Source: Paenibacillus wynnii
GTDB lineage: Bacteria; Bacillota; Bacilli; Paenibacillales; Paenibacillaceae
Assembly: GCF_030812855.1 (NCBI RefSeq)
Contig: NZ_JAUSTK010000022.1
Span: 23,291 to 87,290 of the forward strand
DNA: 64,000 bases
Reading direction: 5' to 3'
Shown: piece after piece, positions 53,382 through 62,005 of the stretch
Layout of the letters: every line of letters begins with the position of its first letter
Numbering within the stretch: the stretch's first letter is position 1
Program-made: the position numbers and the translations under genes
The notes under the pieces: model-generated
The model's database searches: none
Told to the model about the DNA's origin: nothing
What the model saw: only the letters and a program-made list of their open reading frames with translations

Positions 53382-55193
53382 ATGAAGCAAAGAATATATA
53401 ATATTGTGATTTTATTAGTGATGGCTCTGTTTGTGCTGCCGGCTCCGGTCAGTGCCCATGCAAAAGTTCTACAGTCTGTCCCTGCAGCAAATGCTAAGCT
53501 TCAGAACTCCCCGTCGGAGATTAAGATTCAGTATAGTGAAGGATTTAATGCTGAATTAAGCAAAATCACCTTGCAGGATGCCGCCGGCAAGCCGATAACA
53601 GGTAAGCTAACCTCAGGGACGGACCAATGGTTAATCTATCAAATTCCGACACTTTCGGGAGGCGCCTACACGGTGAAATACCAAGTGCTCTCGGAGGATA
53701 CGCATGTTACGGAGGGCTCTTTTACATTCACAGTGGCTGCGGTGAAGCCGACAGCAACTCCGGTGGCAAGTACTCAACCTACGGATGCCGCGGCGGGAAT
53801 TACAACCACACCTTCACCGAAGAGCACTCCTAAGGTAGTAGAACCCACTCCTACAGAGGGAACGGTAGATGAGATTGAACCAAATATACTCATTAAATCG
53901 TCCAATATTCTTAATCCTGTACTGCGTGTAGTGGAAGTGCTGGCTGCCATCGCTGCCGCAGGTTTTATTATTTTTCGTTATGGAATATGGGGTATCCTGC
54001 ACAAAGAGGAGGCGCCACCGTTATTCTCCAAGCGTAATGAGAGAGCACTTTACATTGTGGTGTTAGTCCTATTTATACTATCTGGAATTCTGCAGGCTGG
54101 CATACTTACGGATCAGCTTAGCGGACCGGGAACGGGTTCCTTCTGGATCTTATGGCAGAAGATTCTAACGGATACACTAGTCGGCGCTGCTTCCTGGCTG
54201 CGGCCTGCCGCTGCTGCAGTCTTGCTGTTAACTACCCTGGGTTCCCGAAATCAGGGACGGTTGGCTTTTGTAGTGAAGCTATCTGCAATATTCATCATAA
54301 TTCTGCTGTTTCCTATGACCGGGCATGCGTATGGGGCTTTAAGCGGCGTAACTTATGCAGTCATCTCGCAGGTTTTACACATTGGAACAGCTGCTGTTTG
54401 GTTTGGTGGATTAATCGGAATTATGGCTGCTATTCAGAGCAGGAAGCAATCCGGATTGAATTATGAGCAGCTGAACAGGCTGATATTACGCTTTTCATTT
54501 ATAGCCCTGCCATCTGTGGTCGTAATAGCGCTCAGCGGCGTTTTTCTGGCCTTACTAAGAGTCGGCAGCTGGAACGCTCTATTTCACAGTGAATACGGGC
54601 AGATCATTCTGGCTAAGTCGACGATCGTTTTATTGATATGGATCATTGCAGCCTACCACCGTATGGTGTTACTCCCGCGTATGAAGAATATTCTGGAGGT
54701 CAGTCCCACCGATAAGGATCTGGAGATTCCGAGGCGGTTTATTTTAAGTGTCCGAGCGGAGATTATAATGGCGGTCACTGCGTTTGTGCTGGCAGGCATG
54801 CTCTCTACGACTCCGCCACCTGAACAAGCACTAGAAGCTGCACCGGTCTATTGGCATGTTATGGGGGAGTCGGCCCATATGTCGATGAGAGTAAATTTCA
54901 AGGAGGACATAGGTCAAACTCTCCAACTGGATGTGTGGCTGCCAAGCGGAATGGGCGCTCCTAGCGGAGTGGAAGTTCAACTCAACCATTCGGGTGAGCA
55001 GGACGTAAAGTTAGCTGTACCCTTCAAGTATAAAACCGGAGGACCGGACCCGTACGGCTATGAGGGCTTTGACAAATATACATACAGGGCGGCGGGTCGT
55101 TACTTTACCGAAAAGGGAGAATGGAAGGCTGTGATCACATTTACAGACTCCAAAGGAGAGGCTCATAGCTATGAAAAAGTTATAACCTTGTAG
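53382..55193 (+). CDS. CopC-CopD fusion copper protein (YcnJ-like)
   Basis: 603 residues. The signal peptide (about 1-26) ends just before His in AHAKVLQSVPAANAKL, giving the N-terminal copper-binding His of CopC. A second ligand site is DTHVTEGSFTF at the end of the ~100-residue CopC domain. A Thr/Pro-rich linker (about 115-165) leads to the CopD part with about eight membrane helices. A C-terminal ~110-residue outside domain has the YtkA-like pattern (VWLPSGMGAPSGVEVQLNH). This matches Bacillus YcnJ, a copper-uptake protein, though with an extended linker. ATG 53382 is chosen because GGGAGG lies nine bases upstream. A TCACA/TGTGA inverted repeat lies at 53284-53299 in its upstream region. 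Single-gene unit. Confidence 0.9.
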   Translation: MKQRIYNIVILLVMALFVLPAPVSAHAKVLQSVPAANAKLQNSPSEIKIQYSEGFNAELSKITLQDAAGKPITGKLTSGTDQWLIYQIPTLSGGAYTVKYQVLSEDTHVTEGSFTFTVAAVKPTATPVASTQPTDAAAGITTTPSPKSTPKVVEPTPTEGTVDEIEPNILIKSSNILNPVLRVVEVLAAIAAAGFIIFRYGIWGILHKEEAPPLFSKRNERALYIVVLVLFILSGILQAGILTDQLSGPGTGSFWILWQKILTDTLVGAASWLRPAAAAVLLLTTLGSRNQGRLAFVVKLSAIFIIILLFPMTGHAYGALSGVTYAVISQVLHIGTAAVWFGGLIGIMAAIQSRKQSGLNYEQLNRLILRFSFIALPSVVVIALSGVFLALLRVGSWNALFHSEYGQIILAKSTIVLLIWIIAAYHRMVLLPRMKNILEVSPTDKDLEIPRRFILSVRAEIIMAVTAFVLAGMLSTTPPPEQALEAAPVYWHVMGESAHMSMRVNFKEDIGQTLQLDVWLPSGMGAPSGVEVQLNHSGEQDVKLAVPFKYKTGGPDPYGYEGFDKYTYRAAGRYFTEKGEWKAVITFTDSKGEAHSYEKVITL

Positions 55194-55223
55194 GGCTTCC
55201 CTAGGAATACCACAGCTTTTCTA

Positions 55224-55252
55224 TAGACATATACGGGGATTATGGATATGAT
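55224..55252 (+). promoter_or_regulatory. Predicted sigma-A promoter of the cobalamin operon
   Basis: TAGACA (-35) and TATGAT (-10) are separated by exactly 17 bp; each differs from consensus by one base. Transcription would begin near 55259, about 30 bases before the riboswitch aptamer. Confidence 0.55.
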
Positions 55253-55287
55253 TATTGATATTAAAAATTAAATAGTTTGTCGTAAAA

Positions 55288-55450
55288 AAGGGTGCGGGTC
55301 CACAGCAGGGCCTGCTTAAAAGGGAAGTCCGGTATAATCCGGCGCGGTCCCGCCACTGTAAATGCGGAGCGACTCTGTCCTAAGGCCACTGTTCAAAAAG
55401 AATGGGAAGGCAAAGAGAAGCGTGGAGGCATAAGCCAGGAAACCTGCCTT
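55288..55450 (+). ncRNA. Cobalamin (B12) riboswitch
   Basis: All the strongest conserved blocks are present in order: GGGTGCGGGTCC at the 5' end, AAGGGAAGTCCGGT with AATCCGGCGCGGT, the core CCCGCCACTGTAAATGCGGAG, and the 3' closing block AAGCCAGGAAACCTGCC. These define the B12-box aptamer that binds adenosyl- or methylcobalamin. An intrinsic terminator lies about 110 bases downstream, before the first gene, so control is probably by premature termination when B12 is abundant. It precedes an SLH/DUF4430 protein and an ECF transporter, consistent with vitamin B12 capture. Confidence 0.95.
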
Positions 55451-55556
55451 TTTTGTTACAGTTTCTATTCTTCGTGGGGTAAGAATAAGGAGCATACTAA
55501 TAGGGGGTCTGTGTCTTAAGCAATGGATACAACCTCCTAACACAGTTGTTCTTCAG

Positions 55557-55580
55557 ACCGCCCTTCAGGGGCGGTTTTTA
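55557..55580 (+). terminator. Attenuator terminator of the cobalamin riboswitch
   Basis: ACCGCCC (55557-55563) pairs with GGGCGGT (55569-55575) around TTCAG, followed by TTTTT. It sits between the aptamer and the first coding region and is the expected expression platform. Confidence 0.85.
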
Positions 55581-55627
55581 TGTTTTTCCAGTTATTCCCC
55601 AAAATCACACACAGAAAGAGGTTAATC

Positions 55628-57742
55628 ATGAAGCGAATTTTATCTTCCAAGTCCTTTGCGCTAGGCATGGCTTTATTAATGGTCATTTCGATTCTAGGTA
55701 CATCTTTTGCTCCGTCCGAAAAAGCTTATGCCGCAGAGCCGAGTCAGGCAGTTACGGCAACTACTGTATCCGAGGCTACTTATGCCGTCACAGCCGCTAT
55801 TTTAAAACAGGGAATACAGACAGACTGGCAGGCAATGGCGTTGGTTCGGTCTGGCAATAAGCTTCCTGCAAGCTACCAAACCGCTTTTGAGAGCGAAATT
55901 AAAACAAACAAAGGTACATATTCCAACGTTACGGACTATGCACGCAGAGTGCTTGCCTCTACGGTGATCGGAATCGATGCTACGAATATTGCGGGATATA
56001 ATCTCGTAGAGAAGATTTACAATAATGATCGCATGAATAACCTAGGCATTAACGGTGTTATTTTTAGTCTCCTGGCGTTGGATTCCGGTCATTACAGCGT
56101 GCCTGCCGGTGCACAATGGACAACAGATAAGCTCGTTAGCCAAATTGTATCCAAGCAAAATCCGGATGGAGGCTTCACTCTTTCCACCGGGGCGAGCGAT
56201 CCGGATATTACGGCGATGACTTTAACGGCTCTGTCAGCTCATTTGGACAATCCTGCAGTAAAGACTGCCGGTGAGCGCGCAATTGCTTGGTTATCCCAAA
56301 AACAGCAATCCCACGGGGGTTACGGGGATAGCAGCGAAAGTGTATCCCAAGTCATCATTGCTCTAGCATCAAATAAGGTTGACCCTACAGAACAGCGTTT
56401 CACGAAAGATGGACATCATCTAATCGATAGATTGCTCAGCTTCCGTACTGCTGATGGAGGTTTTGCCCACACGCTTTCCGGGGGTTACAATGCTCTTGCT
56501 ACCGAACAGGCTTTACAGGCTTTGGTTGCGTACCAGCTGTATGCAAAAGGTGAAGGCAGCTTCTATAATTTCCCGCAGCCTGTGAAGCAGCCCCTTGCTG
56601 TATCGGCTACAGTCGTTATTGAAGGGCCGCAGGGCTTTATTGCTGAAGGCAATGTTCAATCCGTCAGTGCGCTTGATGCTCTTAAGAAGCTGACGTCAGA
56701 TAAGAAAATCGCTCTTGAATTAACGAGCAGCTCTTTCGGTGATTATGTGTCCGGCATTCAAGGAACAAAAGCCGGTCTATATGGCGGATATGACGGATGG
56801 AATTATGCAGTGTCCCGCGGAGGCCAATGGATATTCCCAAGTGTTGGCATGAGTGATTTCATCCTTCAGGGATCTGATCGTGTAGTTGTCTATTACGGGG
56901 ACAGTGAGACCCAGGTTGTAGGTGCGGTAACCGTTGCTCCGACTAAAGTGGCAGCCGGTAAATCATTTACTGTGAACGTGCAGAAATCCTCCCTGAATTG
57001 GGAGAGCGGTAAAGTAATTAGTGTTCCAGCTAACGCTGTACAGGTCAAAGTGGGCGCGATAACCGTGACCACAGATACTTATGGAGCGGCTGTCTTCCCG
57101 GCAGGATCGAACGGCGGGGTTCAGACCTTGACGGTAACGGGTTACAGCCAAGGTAAAGCCCCAAGCGTGGCACGTTATACACAACGCTTATTAGTATCTC
57201 CGGTATTCGCTGATCAGAAGAGCATTTCTTCATGGGCCACAACATCCGTTCAAAATGCCATTGAAAAAGGGCTGATGGAAGGGATTGGCGGGAGCGTCCT
57301 TAACTTTGCACCAAAAGAGAACATTACGCGGGCGCAGTTCGCAGCCTTGTTATTGAGATTAACGAATAACTTGCCGAGCGGGGCAACGTCGGCATCCTCG
57401 TTCAGCGACGTGAAGTCGGATGCATGGTATTATGGATACGTGCTGAAGGCCAAGGAACTGGGTATCCTTGAAGGCGTAACGGCTACAACCTTCAAGCCGA
57501 ACGGAATCATTACCCGCCAAGACATGGCTGTAATGATTACCCGGGCATTCAAGCTGCAGGATTCAGATTCAGCTTCAACTTTCAAGGATCGCAATTCAAT
57601 CAGCAGCTATGCTTTGTCATCCGTAAATGTGGTAACAGAGAGCGGTTATATGACAGGCTTCAATGGAGCATTTGATCCTTCGGGCGCTGTTACTAGAGAA
57701 ATGGCGGCTGTAGTTGCAGTTAGACTTCTAAATATTAAATAA
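55628..57742 (+). CDS. SLH-anchored transcobalamin-like surface protein
   Basis: 704 residues. A signal peptide (about 1-36) is followed by alpha/alpha-toroid repeats (about 45-320) with the prenyltransferase/squalene-cyclase-like motifs QNPDGGFTLSTG, SHGGYGDSSESVSQVIIAL and ADGGFAHTLSGGYNALATEQAL. A DUF4430 domain (about 325-430, including YGGYDGWNYAVSRGG and ILQGSDRVVVYYGD) comes next. This barrel-plus-DUF4430 order is the architecture of animal transcobalamin and intrinsic factor. A beta spacer (about 430-525) and three SLH domains (about 526-704) attach it to secondary cell wall polymer. AAGAGG precedes ATG 55628; longer in-frame starts lie beyond that site. It is first gene behind a B12 riboswitch and upstream of an ECF transporter, so I infer that it binds cobalamin at the cell surface. 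Confidence 0.9.
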   Translation: MKRILSSKSFALGMALLMVISILGTSFAPSEKAYAAEPSQAVTATTVSEATYAVTAAILKQGIQTDWQAMALVRSGNKLPASYQTAFESEIKTNKGTYSNVTDYARRVLASTVIGIDATNIAGYNLVEKIYNNDRMNNLGINGVIFSLLALDSGHYSVPAGAQWTTDKLVSQIVSKQNPDGGFTLSTGASDPDITAMTLTALSAHLDNPAVKTAGERAIAWLSQKQQSHGGYGDSSESVSQVIIALASNKVDPTEQRFTKDGHHLIDRLLSFRTADGGFAHTLSGGYNALATEQALQALVAYQLYAKGEGSFYNFPQPVKQPLAVSATVVIEGPQGFIAEGNVQSVSALDALKKLTSDKKIALELTSSSFGDYVSGIQGTKAGLYGGYDGWNYAVSRGGQWIFPSVGMSDFILQGSDRVVVYYGDSETQVVGAVTVAPTKVAAGKSFTVNVQKSSLNWESGKVISVPANAVQVKVGAITVTTDTYGAAVFPAGSNGGVQTLTVTGYSQGKAPSVARYTQRLLVSPVFADQKSISSWATTSVQNAIEKGLMEGIGGSVLNFAPKENITRAQFAALLLRLTNNLPSGATSASSFSDVKSDAWYYGYVLKAKELGILEGVTATTFKPNGIITRQDMAVMITRAFKLQDSDSASTFKDRNSISSYALSSVNVVTESGYMTGFNGAFDPSGAVTREMAAVVAVRLLNIK

Positions 57743-57775
57743 GTGTTGTATAAGTAAGTTATAGTTTTATTTAAC

Positions 57776-57817
57776 GGAACGGGGGAGTCTATGCAACCCT
57801 CGTTCCTTTCCCTTTTT
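57776..57817 (+). terminator. Possible internal terminator/attenuator in the cobalamin operon
   Basis: GGAACGGGG (57776-57784) pairs with CCCTCGTTCC (57797-57806) with one bulge, followed by TTTCCCTTTTT. It may reduce read-through from the SLH protein into the transporter genes, or stabilise the upstream mRNA. Confidence 0.5.
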
Positions 57818-57833
57818 AGGAGGTGTGATCTTA

Positions 57834-58658
57834 ATGACTAAACAAGCGGTACGCCGTTTCTTATTTGTTCTGTCTGTAATTCTTTTAGTAGGTATAATCA
57901 CAGCTGGATGTGTATCAGACAAACAAGAGTCCTCGGAACAAAATAGGGCTGAAAGCTCATCGGGGATCGTATTACAGACTACAGCTCCTGCCTCTGGAGA
58001 TGCCACAGCACCCTCACCAAGCTCTGAGTCAGAAGCCGGTGCAAACCACTCGACTCCAGCTGTAAAGTCATCTGAACCGGCGGCAGGCTTGGATCAAGAC
58101 GCTCAAGAGACTCCCGTCTCCAGTGGCTCTCCAGCTTCTACACAAGCTCCAATAGCTAGGGAGGACATAACTGCAGCCCCATCTACTAAAGCCGACGCTA
58201 TCAAGACGCCAGCCCCTACCAAGGCTCCGGTTGGTGTGAAGGAGAGTCCCTCACCAACCGTTAGACCTACCTCCAGTCCTTCCGCCGCTCCGGTTGGAAG
58301 CACCGAGAAAGCAAGTACGGTTACCTTCTCTATCACCGGGGATTCTGAATCCGGGGTGATTTTGGCTCCTTCTGTAGTTGAGGTGAAAGATGGAGATAGT
58401 GTTATGGATCTCTTGAAGCGGATTACCCGCAAGAATAAAATCCAGATGGAGTTCAAGGGAATCGGCCCGGTTGCCTATGTAGAAGGTATTGATAACCTCT
58501 ATGAGTATGACAAAGGGGCAGAGAGCGGCTGGATGTATCGGGTAAACGGGGTATTCCCTAACATAGGCGCAGCGGGCTATACCGTTAAATCCGGGGATCG
58601 TATTGAATGGCTGTACACACTTGACCTGGGCAAGGACCTTGGAGCCAAGGCGCCATGA
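57834..58658 (+). CDS. DUF4430 lipoprotein
   Basis: 274 residues. A lipobox IITAGC gives lipidation at Cys26. A ~135-residue Ser/Thr/Pro/Ala-rich spacer follows, long enough to reach through the wall. The C-terminal DUF4430 domain (about 165-265) has VTFSITGDSESGVIL, VKDGDSVMDLLKRITRKN, SGWMYRVNGVFPNIGAAGYTVKSGDRIEWLYT. ATG 57834 is ten bases after AGGAGG; the in-frame GTG at 57825 is too close. Its stop overlaps the ecfT start (ATGA), tying it to the transporter. I infer a membrane-tethered relay that takes a ligand, probably cobalamin, from the SLH protein to the ECF transporter. DUF4430 alone does not prove cobalamin binding. Confidence 0.87.
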   Translation: MTKQAVRRFLFVLSVILLVGIITAGCVSDKQESSEQNRAESSSGIVLQTTAPASGDATAPSPSSESEAGANHSTPAVKSSEPAAGLDQDAQETPVSSGSPASTQAPIAREDITAAPSTKADAIKTPAPTKAPVGVKESPSPTVRPTSSPSAAPVGSTEKASTVTFSITGDSESGVILAPSVVEVKDGDSVMDLLKRITRKNKIQMEFKGIGPVAYVEGIDNLYEYDKGAESGWMYRVNGVFPNIGAAGYTVKSGDRIEWLYTLDLGKDLGAKAP

Positions 58659-59599
58659 GCAACGGCTTTCGGTCTGTACATCCGTCGGTTGCATTGCTGT
58701 ATTACGTAGGGTTGCTGCTGTTTGCGACCCTTTTGTTCCATCCTCTGTTTCTTCTAACGGAGCTGGCGGCTGTACTGAGCTTGCTTCTTTTACAGGGTCA
58801 GGGACGTCATCTGCTGCGGGGTCTGCCTTTTTATCTGCTTATGGCGGGGTCGGTGGTTCTATGGAATCCTTTATTTTCACACAGGGGCTCCCATATTTTG
58901 TTCTATGCTTTCGACCAGCCGATTACCCTCGAGGCCATTCTGTACGGTCTGATGATGATGCTCGTGTTATTGACCATAATGTTCGTCTTTATATCCTATA
59001 ATTTTACGATGACTACAGATAAATTCATGTATTTGTTTGGAACCGTAGCTCCGAAAAGCGCACTTCTAATTCTAATGACCATCCGTTTTGTACCCTTGTT
59101 TCAAAGGCGGCTGGGTCAGATTACGTTAATCCAAAGCTCCAGGGGCATTAGCGTTAGCTCGGGGAAATTGCGCAAAAGAATGTCTGATGGCATGACGCTG
59201 CTGAAGGTACTGTTAACCTGGTCGCTGGAGGAAGCGCTGCAAACAGCGGACTCCATGAAGGCGCGGGGCTACGGCATACGTAAACGCAGTACCTACGGTA
59301 TTTTTAAGCTGGATCGCCGGGATATCATAACCTTGATTTGTTTAGCTGGCAGCGGCATGCTCACATTAATTTTTAGTATGCAGGGATATGGAATGGTAGA
59401 AATTTATCCCCGTTTAAAAACTCCGGTCTATACGGGAGGAGATGCTGTGATGTACGGCAGCTTCTGTATGTTCTTATTGATTCCCGTAGGGTTGGAAATA
59501 AAGGAGAAGTGGTTATGGAGATCATTCGAACGGAGGGACTTTCCTTCAGTTATCCCGATCAAGAAAGGGCCTCATTACATGACCTCTCGTTCACGGTAA
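58655..59599 (+). CDS. ecfT: ECF transporter T component
   Basis: 314 residues, overlapping the lipoprotein gene by 4 bp. About six membrane helices surround a cytoplasmic region with the two coupling motifs SRG (LIQSSRGISV) and ARG (DSMKARGYGIRK) that transmit ATP hydrolysis to the S component. The C-terminal ~30 residues overlap the next gene by 85 bp in another frame (from 59515), an unusually long overlap. T components are often a little shorter, so the last residues may be a frame extension. It assembles with the ATPase and S component that follow. Confidence 0.9.
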   Translation: MSNGFRSVHPSVALLYYVGLLLFATLLFHPLFLLTELAAVLSLLLLQGQGRHLLRGLPFYLLMAGSVVLWNPLFSHRGSHILFYAFDQPITLEAILYGLMMMLVLLTIMFVFISYNFTMTTDKFMYLFGTVAPKSALLILMTIRFVPLFQRRLGQITLIQSSRGISVSSGKLRKRMSDGMTLLKVLLTWSLEEALQTADSMKARGYGIRKRSTYGIFKLDRRDIITLICLAGSGMLTLIFSMQGYGMVEIYPRLKTPVYTGGDAVMYGSFCMFLLIPVGLEIKEKWLWRSFERRDFPSVIPIKKGPHYMTSRSR

Positions 59600-61170
59600 A
59601 CGAAGGTGAATTTGTGGTGCTCTGCGGTCCCTCTGGATGCGGCAAAACCACTCTCTTGCGCCATCTGAAACGAGAACTGAAACCGGTTGGAACCTGCGAA
59701 GGTGCGATTTGGTATAAAGGTCAGGCCATGGATGAACTAACACCGCAGACAGCCGCTGAGGACATAGGCATGGTCTTTCAGAATCCTGAAGCGCAGATTG
59801 TTATGGATACAGTGTGGCATGAGCTGGCCTTTTCGATGGAGAATATGGGTTACTCTCCAACCGTTATGAGGAGCAGATTGGCGGAAATCGCCGGATTGTT
59901 CGGGCTGGAGCCATTATTATACAAGCCGGTGCATGAACTGTCCGGTGGACAGAAGCAACTGCTGAATCTGGCCTCTGTATTGCTGCTTCGGCCTAAGCTG
60001 CTGCTGCTGGATGAACCTACTTCACAGCTTGATCCTGTGGCAGCCCGTGAATTTATTCATATGCTTCACCGCCTCAACGAAGAGATGTCCATGACTGTGA
60101 TCATTAGTGAGCATCGGCTGGAAGAGGTATTCCCGATAGCGGATCGAGTATTGCTGATGGAAGAGGGATCTTTGAAGGCCGAGGGTACTCCGAGTGAGCT
60201 TGTGCAAAGGATTGGTCATGAAGAACAGCAGAAGCAGCTCTCCTACCTTCCAACCGCTTCCCGGTTGTTTCTAGCGCTTTCACCACCAGAGGAGAGAGTC
60301 GCCCAGCAGTCTATACCCCTGACTGTGCGTGAAGGCAAGCGTTGGTTGCATGGACAGCTGGCATTGCTTAAGAATTATGGACACGAATCAGCAGTGGAGA
60401 ACATTGTAACCGTAACCGACAGCTTCCGTAAGGAGCAAGAGACTCTGCTGAAGTGTCAGGAGGTTACTTTCCGTTATCAGAAGGAAGGGCCTGATATTCT
60501 CAGTAAGCTGACACTTAACTTATATCGCAACGAAGTTCTGACTATCCTCGGCGGTAACGGAGCAGGTAAATCTACTCTGCTTTATCTGATGGCCGGGTTA
60601 TCCAAACCGCAGCGGGGCCGGATTACCCTTGCTAAGGGAGTCACCGCAGGATACTTGGCGCAAAATCCCCTGCTCTATTTCAGCCAGGATACAGTCAAGG
60701 AAGAACTGCTGCATATGGCGAGGTATGCCGGGTTATCAGAAGCTGATTCTCAGCGGGAGATTGCAAAACTCCTGGATATATTCCAGCTTCACGAAGTGTA
60801 TGACAGCCATCCGCTGGATATTAGCGGAGGGCAGCAGCAGAAGGTAGCGCTGGCTATGGTGCTGTTGCTGACTCCGGATATTCTGCTGCTGGATGAGCCG
60901 ACTAAGGGTCTGGATCCCGGGGCCAAGGAAAGGTTGGCCAGCCTTCTGAAGCTTTTGCGCGAGGATGGGAAAAGCATAGTGCTGGTTACGCATGACGTGG
61001 AATTCGCGGCAAAATATGCCACACGCTGCGCAATGCTATTTGACGGGGGCATCACCGCGGAAGGGCCGCCGGATGTTTTTTTTAGTGCCAACTATTTCTA
61101 TACCACGGTTGTAAATCGTATTGTAAGAGACTGGCTTCCCCAAGCATTGACTATAGAGGATGTGACTTAA
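59515..61170 (+). CDS. ECF transporter fused A-A' ATPase
   Basis: 551 residues containing two complete ABC ATPase domains in one chain. The first has Walker A GPSGCGKTTLL, signature LSGGQKQLLNLA and Walker B LLLLDEPTSQLDP. The second has GGNGAGKSTLL, ISGGQQQKVALA and ILLLDEPTKGLDP. This replaces the usual separate EcfA and EcfA' subunits. ATG 59515 lies eight bases after AAGGAG; the in-frame GTG at 59509 is too close. It begins inside the ecfT coding region and ends 5 bases before the S component gene. It powers the dedicated ECF module of the cobalamin operon. Confidence 0.93.
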   Translation: MEIIRTEGLSFSYPDQERASLHDLSFTVNEGEFVVLCGPSGCGKTTLLRHLKRELKPVGTCEGAIWYKGQAMDELTPQTAAEDIGMVFQNPEAQIVMDTVWHELAFSMENMGYSPTVMRSRLAEIAGLFGLEPLLYKPVHELSGGQKQLLNLASVLLLRPKLLLLDEPTSQLDPVAAREFIHMLHRLNEEMSMTVIISEHRLEEVFPIADRVLLMEEGSLKAEGTPSELVQRIGHEEQQKQLSYLPTASRLFLALSPPEERVAQQSIPLTVREGKRWLHGQLALLKNYGHESAVENIVTVTDSFRKEQETLLKCQEVTFRYQKEGPDILSKLTLNLYRNEVLTILGGNGAGKSTLLYLMAGLSKPQRGRITLAKGVTAGYLAQNPLLYFSQDTVKEELLHMARYAGLSEADSQREIAKLLDIFQLHEVYDSHPLDISGGQQQKVALAMVLLLTPDILLLDEPTKGLDPGAKERLASLLKLLREDGKSIVLVTHDVEFAAKYATRCAMLFDGGITAEGPPDVFFSANYFYTTVVNRIVRDWLPQALTIEDVT

Positions 61171-61175
61171 TCAAA

Positions 61176-61865
61176 ATGCTGCGTTTTCGCTACCCGCTTT
61201 TTATAGCTTTGGCTTTATTTGTAGTAGGTCTTGCTTTAACCGCTGCGTTGCAGGATCGACACTACATCCTTCTAAGCCTTGTGCTGCTTGCTGCGGCCCT
61301 CTTTCCGCTATTTGTAAGATTGGAACGCCGATCCATTGAATCGCGGGAGCTGGTGCTGCTGGCTGTGTTGTCAGCCGTGGCTGCCGTAAGCCGCATTCCC
61401 TTCGCGGCATTGCCTAGTGTGCAGCCGGTATCCGCAATTGTTATTCTGTCGGCGTATGTGTTTGGAGCTGAGGCGGGTCTGATCATCGGAGCCATGGCGG
61501 CGCTTGTCTCTAATCTATACTTTGGACAGGGCCCATGGACGCCTTGGCAAATGTTTTCGTGGGGGATGGTGGGACTTACGGCAGGCTGGCTGCGAAATAC
61601 CAGGTGGATGAGAAGTAAAATAGGGATGCTGGTCTTTGGTTTTATTTGGGGCTTTCTCTTTGGCTGGATCATGAACATTTGGTACATCATCAGTCTTCCG
61701 GATGCCTTTAGCTGGGGACTTGTGGCTGCAGCATATGCTTCCAGTTTTTACTTTGATCTAGCACATGCCTTATCCAATGTATTCTTCCTATCTATCCTAG
61801 CGGGGAGCTGGATTAAGGTGATGGAGCGTTTTCGTAAAAAGTACGGGCTGCTACAGAGGGGATAA
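61176..61865 (+). CDS. ECF transporter S component, probably for cobalamin
   Basis: 229 residues with about six or seven hydrophobic segments. The N-terminal pair of helices is extra compared with the minimal S fold. The core has VSRIPFAALPSVQPVSAIVILSAYVFGAEAGLIIGAMAALVSNLYFGQGPWTPWQMFSWGMVGLTAGWL, of which the FGQGPWTPWQMF segment is typical of a CbrT-like group of S components. CbrT transports cobalamin in Lactobacillus delbrueckii; the riboswitch makes the same substrate likely here. There is no strong ribosome binding site, so it is probably coupled to the ATPase gene. Last gene of the operon. Confidence 0.87.
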   Translation: MLRFRYPLFIALALFVVGLALTAALQDRHYILLSLVLLAAALFPLFVRLERRSIESRELVLLAVLSAVAAVSRIPFAALPSVQPVSAIVILSAYVFGAEAGLIIGAMAALVSNLYFGQGPWTPWQMFSWGMVGLTAGWLRNTRWMRSKIGMLVFGFIWGFLFGWIMNIWYIISLPDAFSWGLVAAAYASSFYFDLAHALSNVFFLSILAGSWIKVMERFRKKYGLLQRG

Positions 61866-61942
61866 ATTCCACTTATGAGATGAATAATTAAATAGTTCGA
61901 CAATATATTTGTTTTTTCGACTTTTTTCATGTGATATTTCTT

Positions 61943-61968
61943 CAAAATTTATTCATTTCTGCCGATGA
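61943..61968 (+). promoter_or_regulatory. Sigma-D (motility)-type promoter of the chemoreceptor gene
   Basis: CAAA (61943-61946), a 14-base spacer and GCCGATGA (61961-61968) closely match the sigma-D/FliA consensus (TAAA, about 15 bases, GCCGATAT). It lies 38 bases before the chemoreceptor start, as expected for a motility-regulon gene. Confidence 0.55.
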
Positions 61969-62005
61969 TAACTCTAGAGTATATTGAGAGGGCGGGAATA
62001 GAGAG

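Noticed and set aside
55292..55519. A short coding frame overlapping the leader of the cobalamin operon
   Set aside because: The sequence is fully explained by the conserved B12 riboswitch aptamer.
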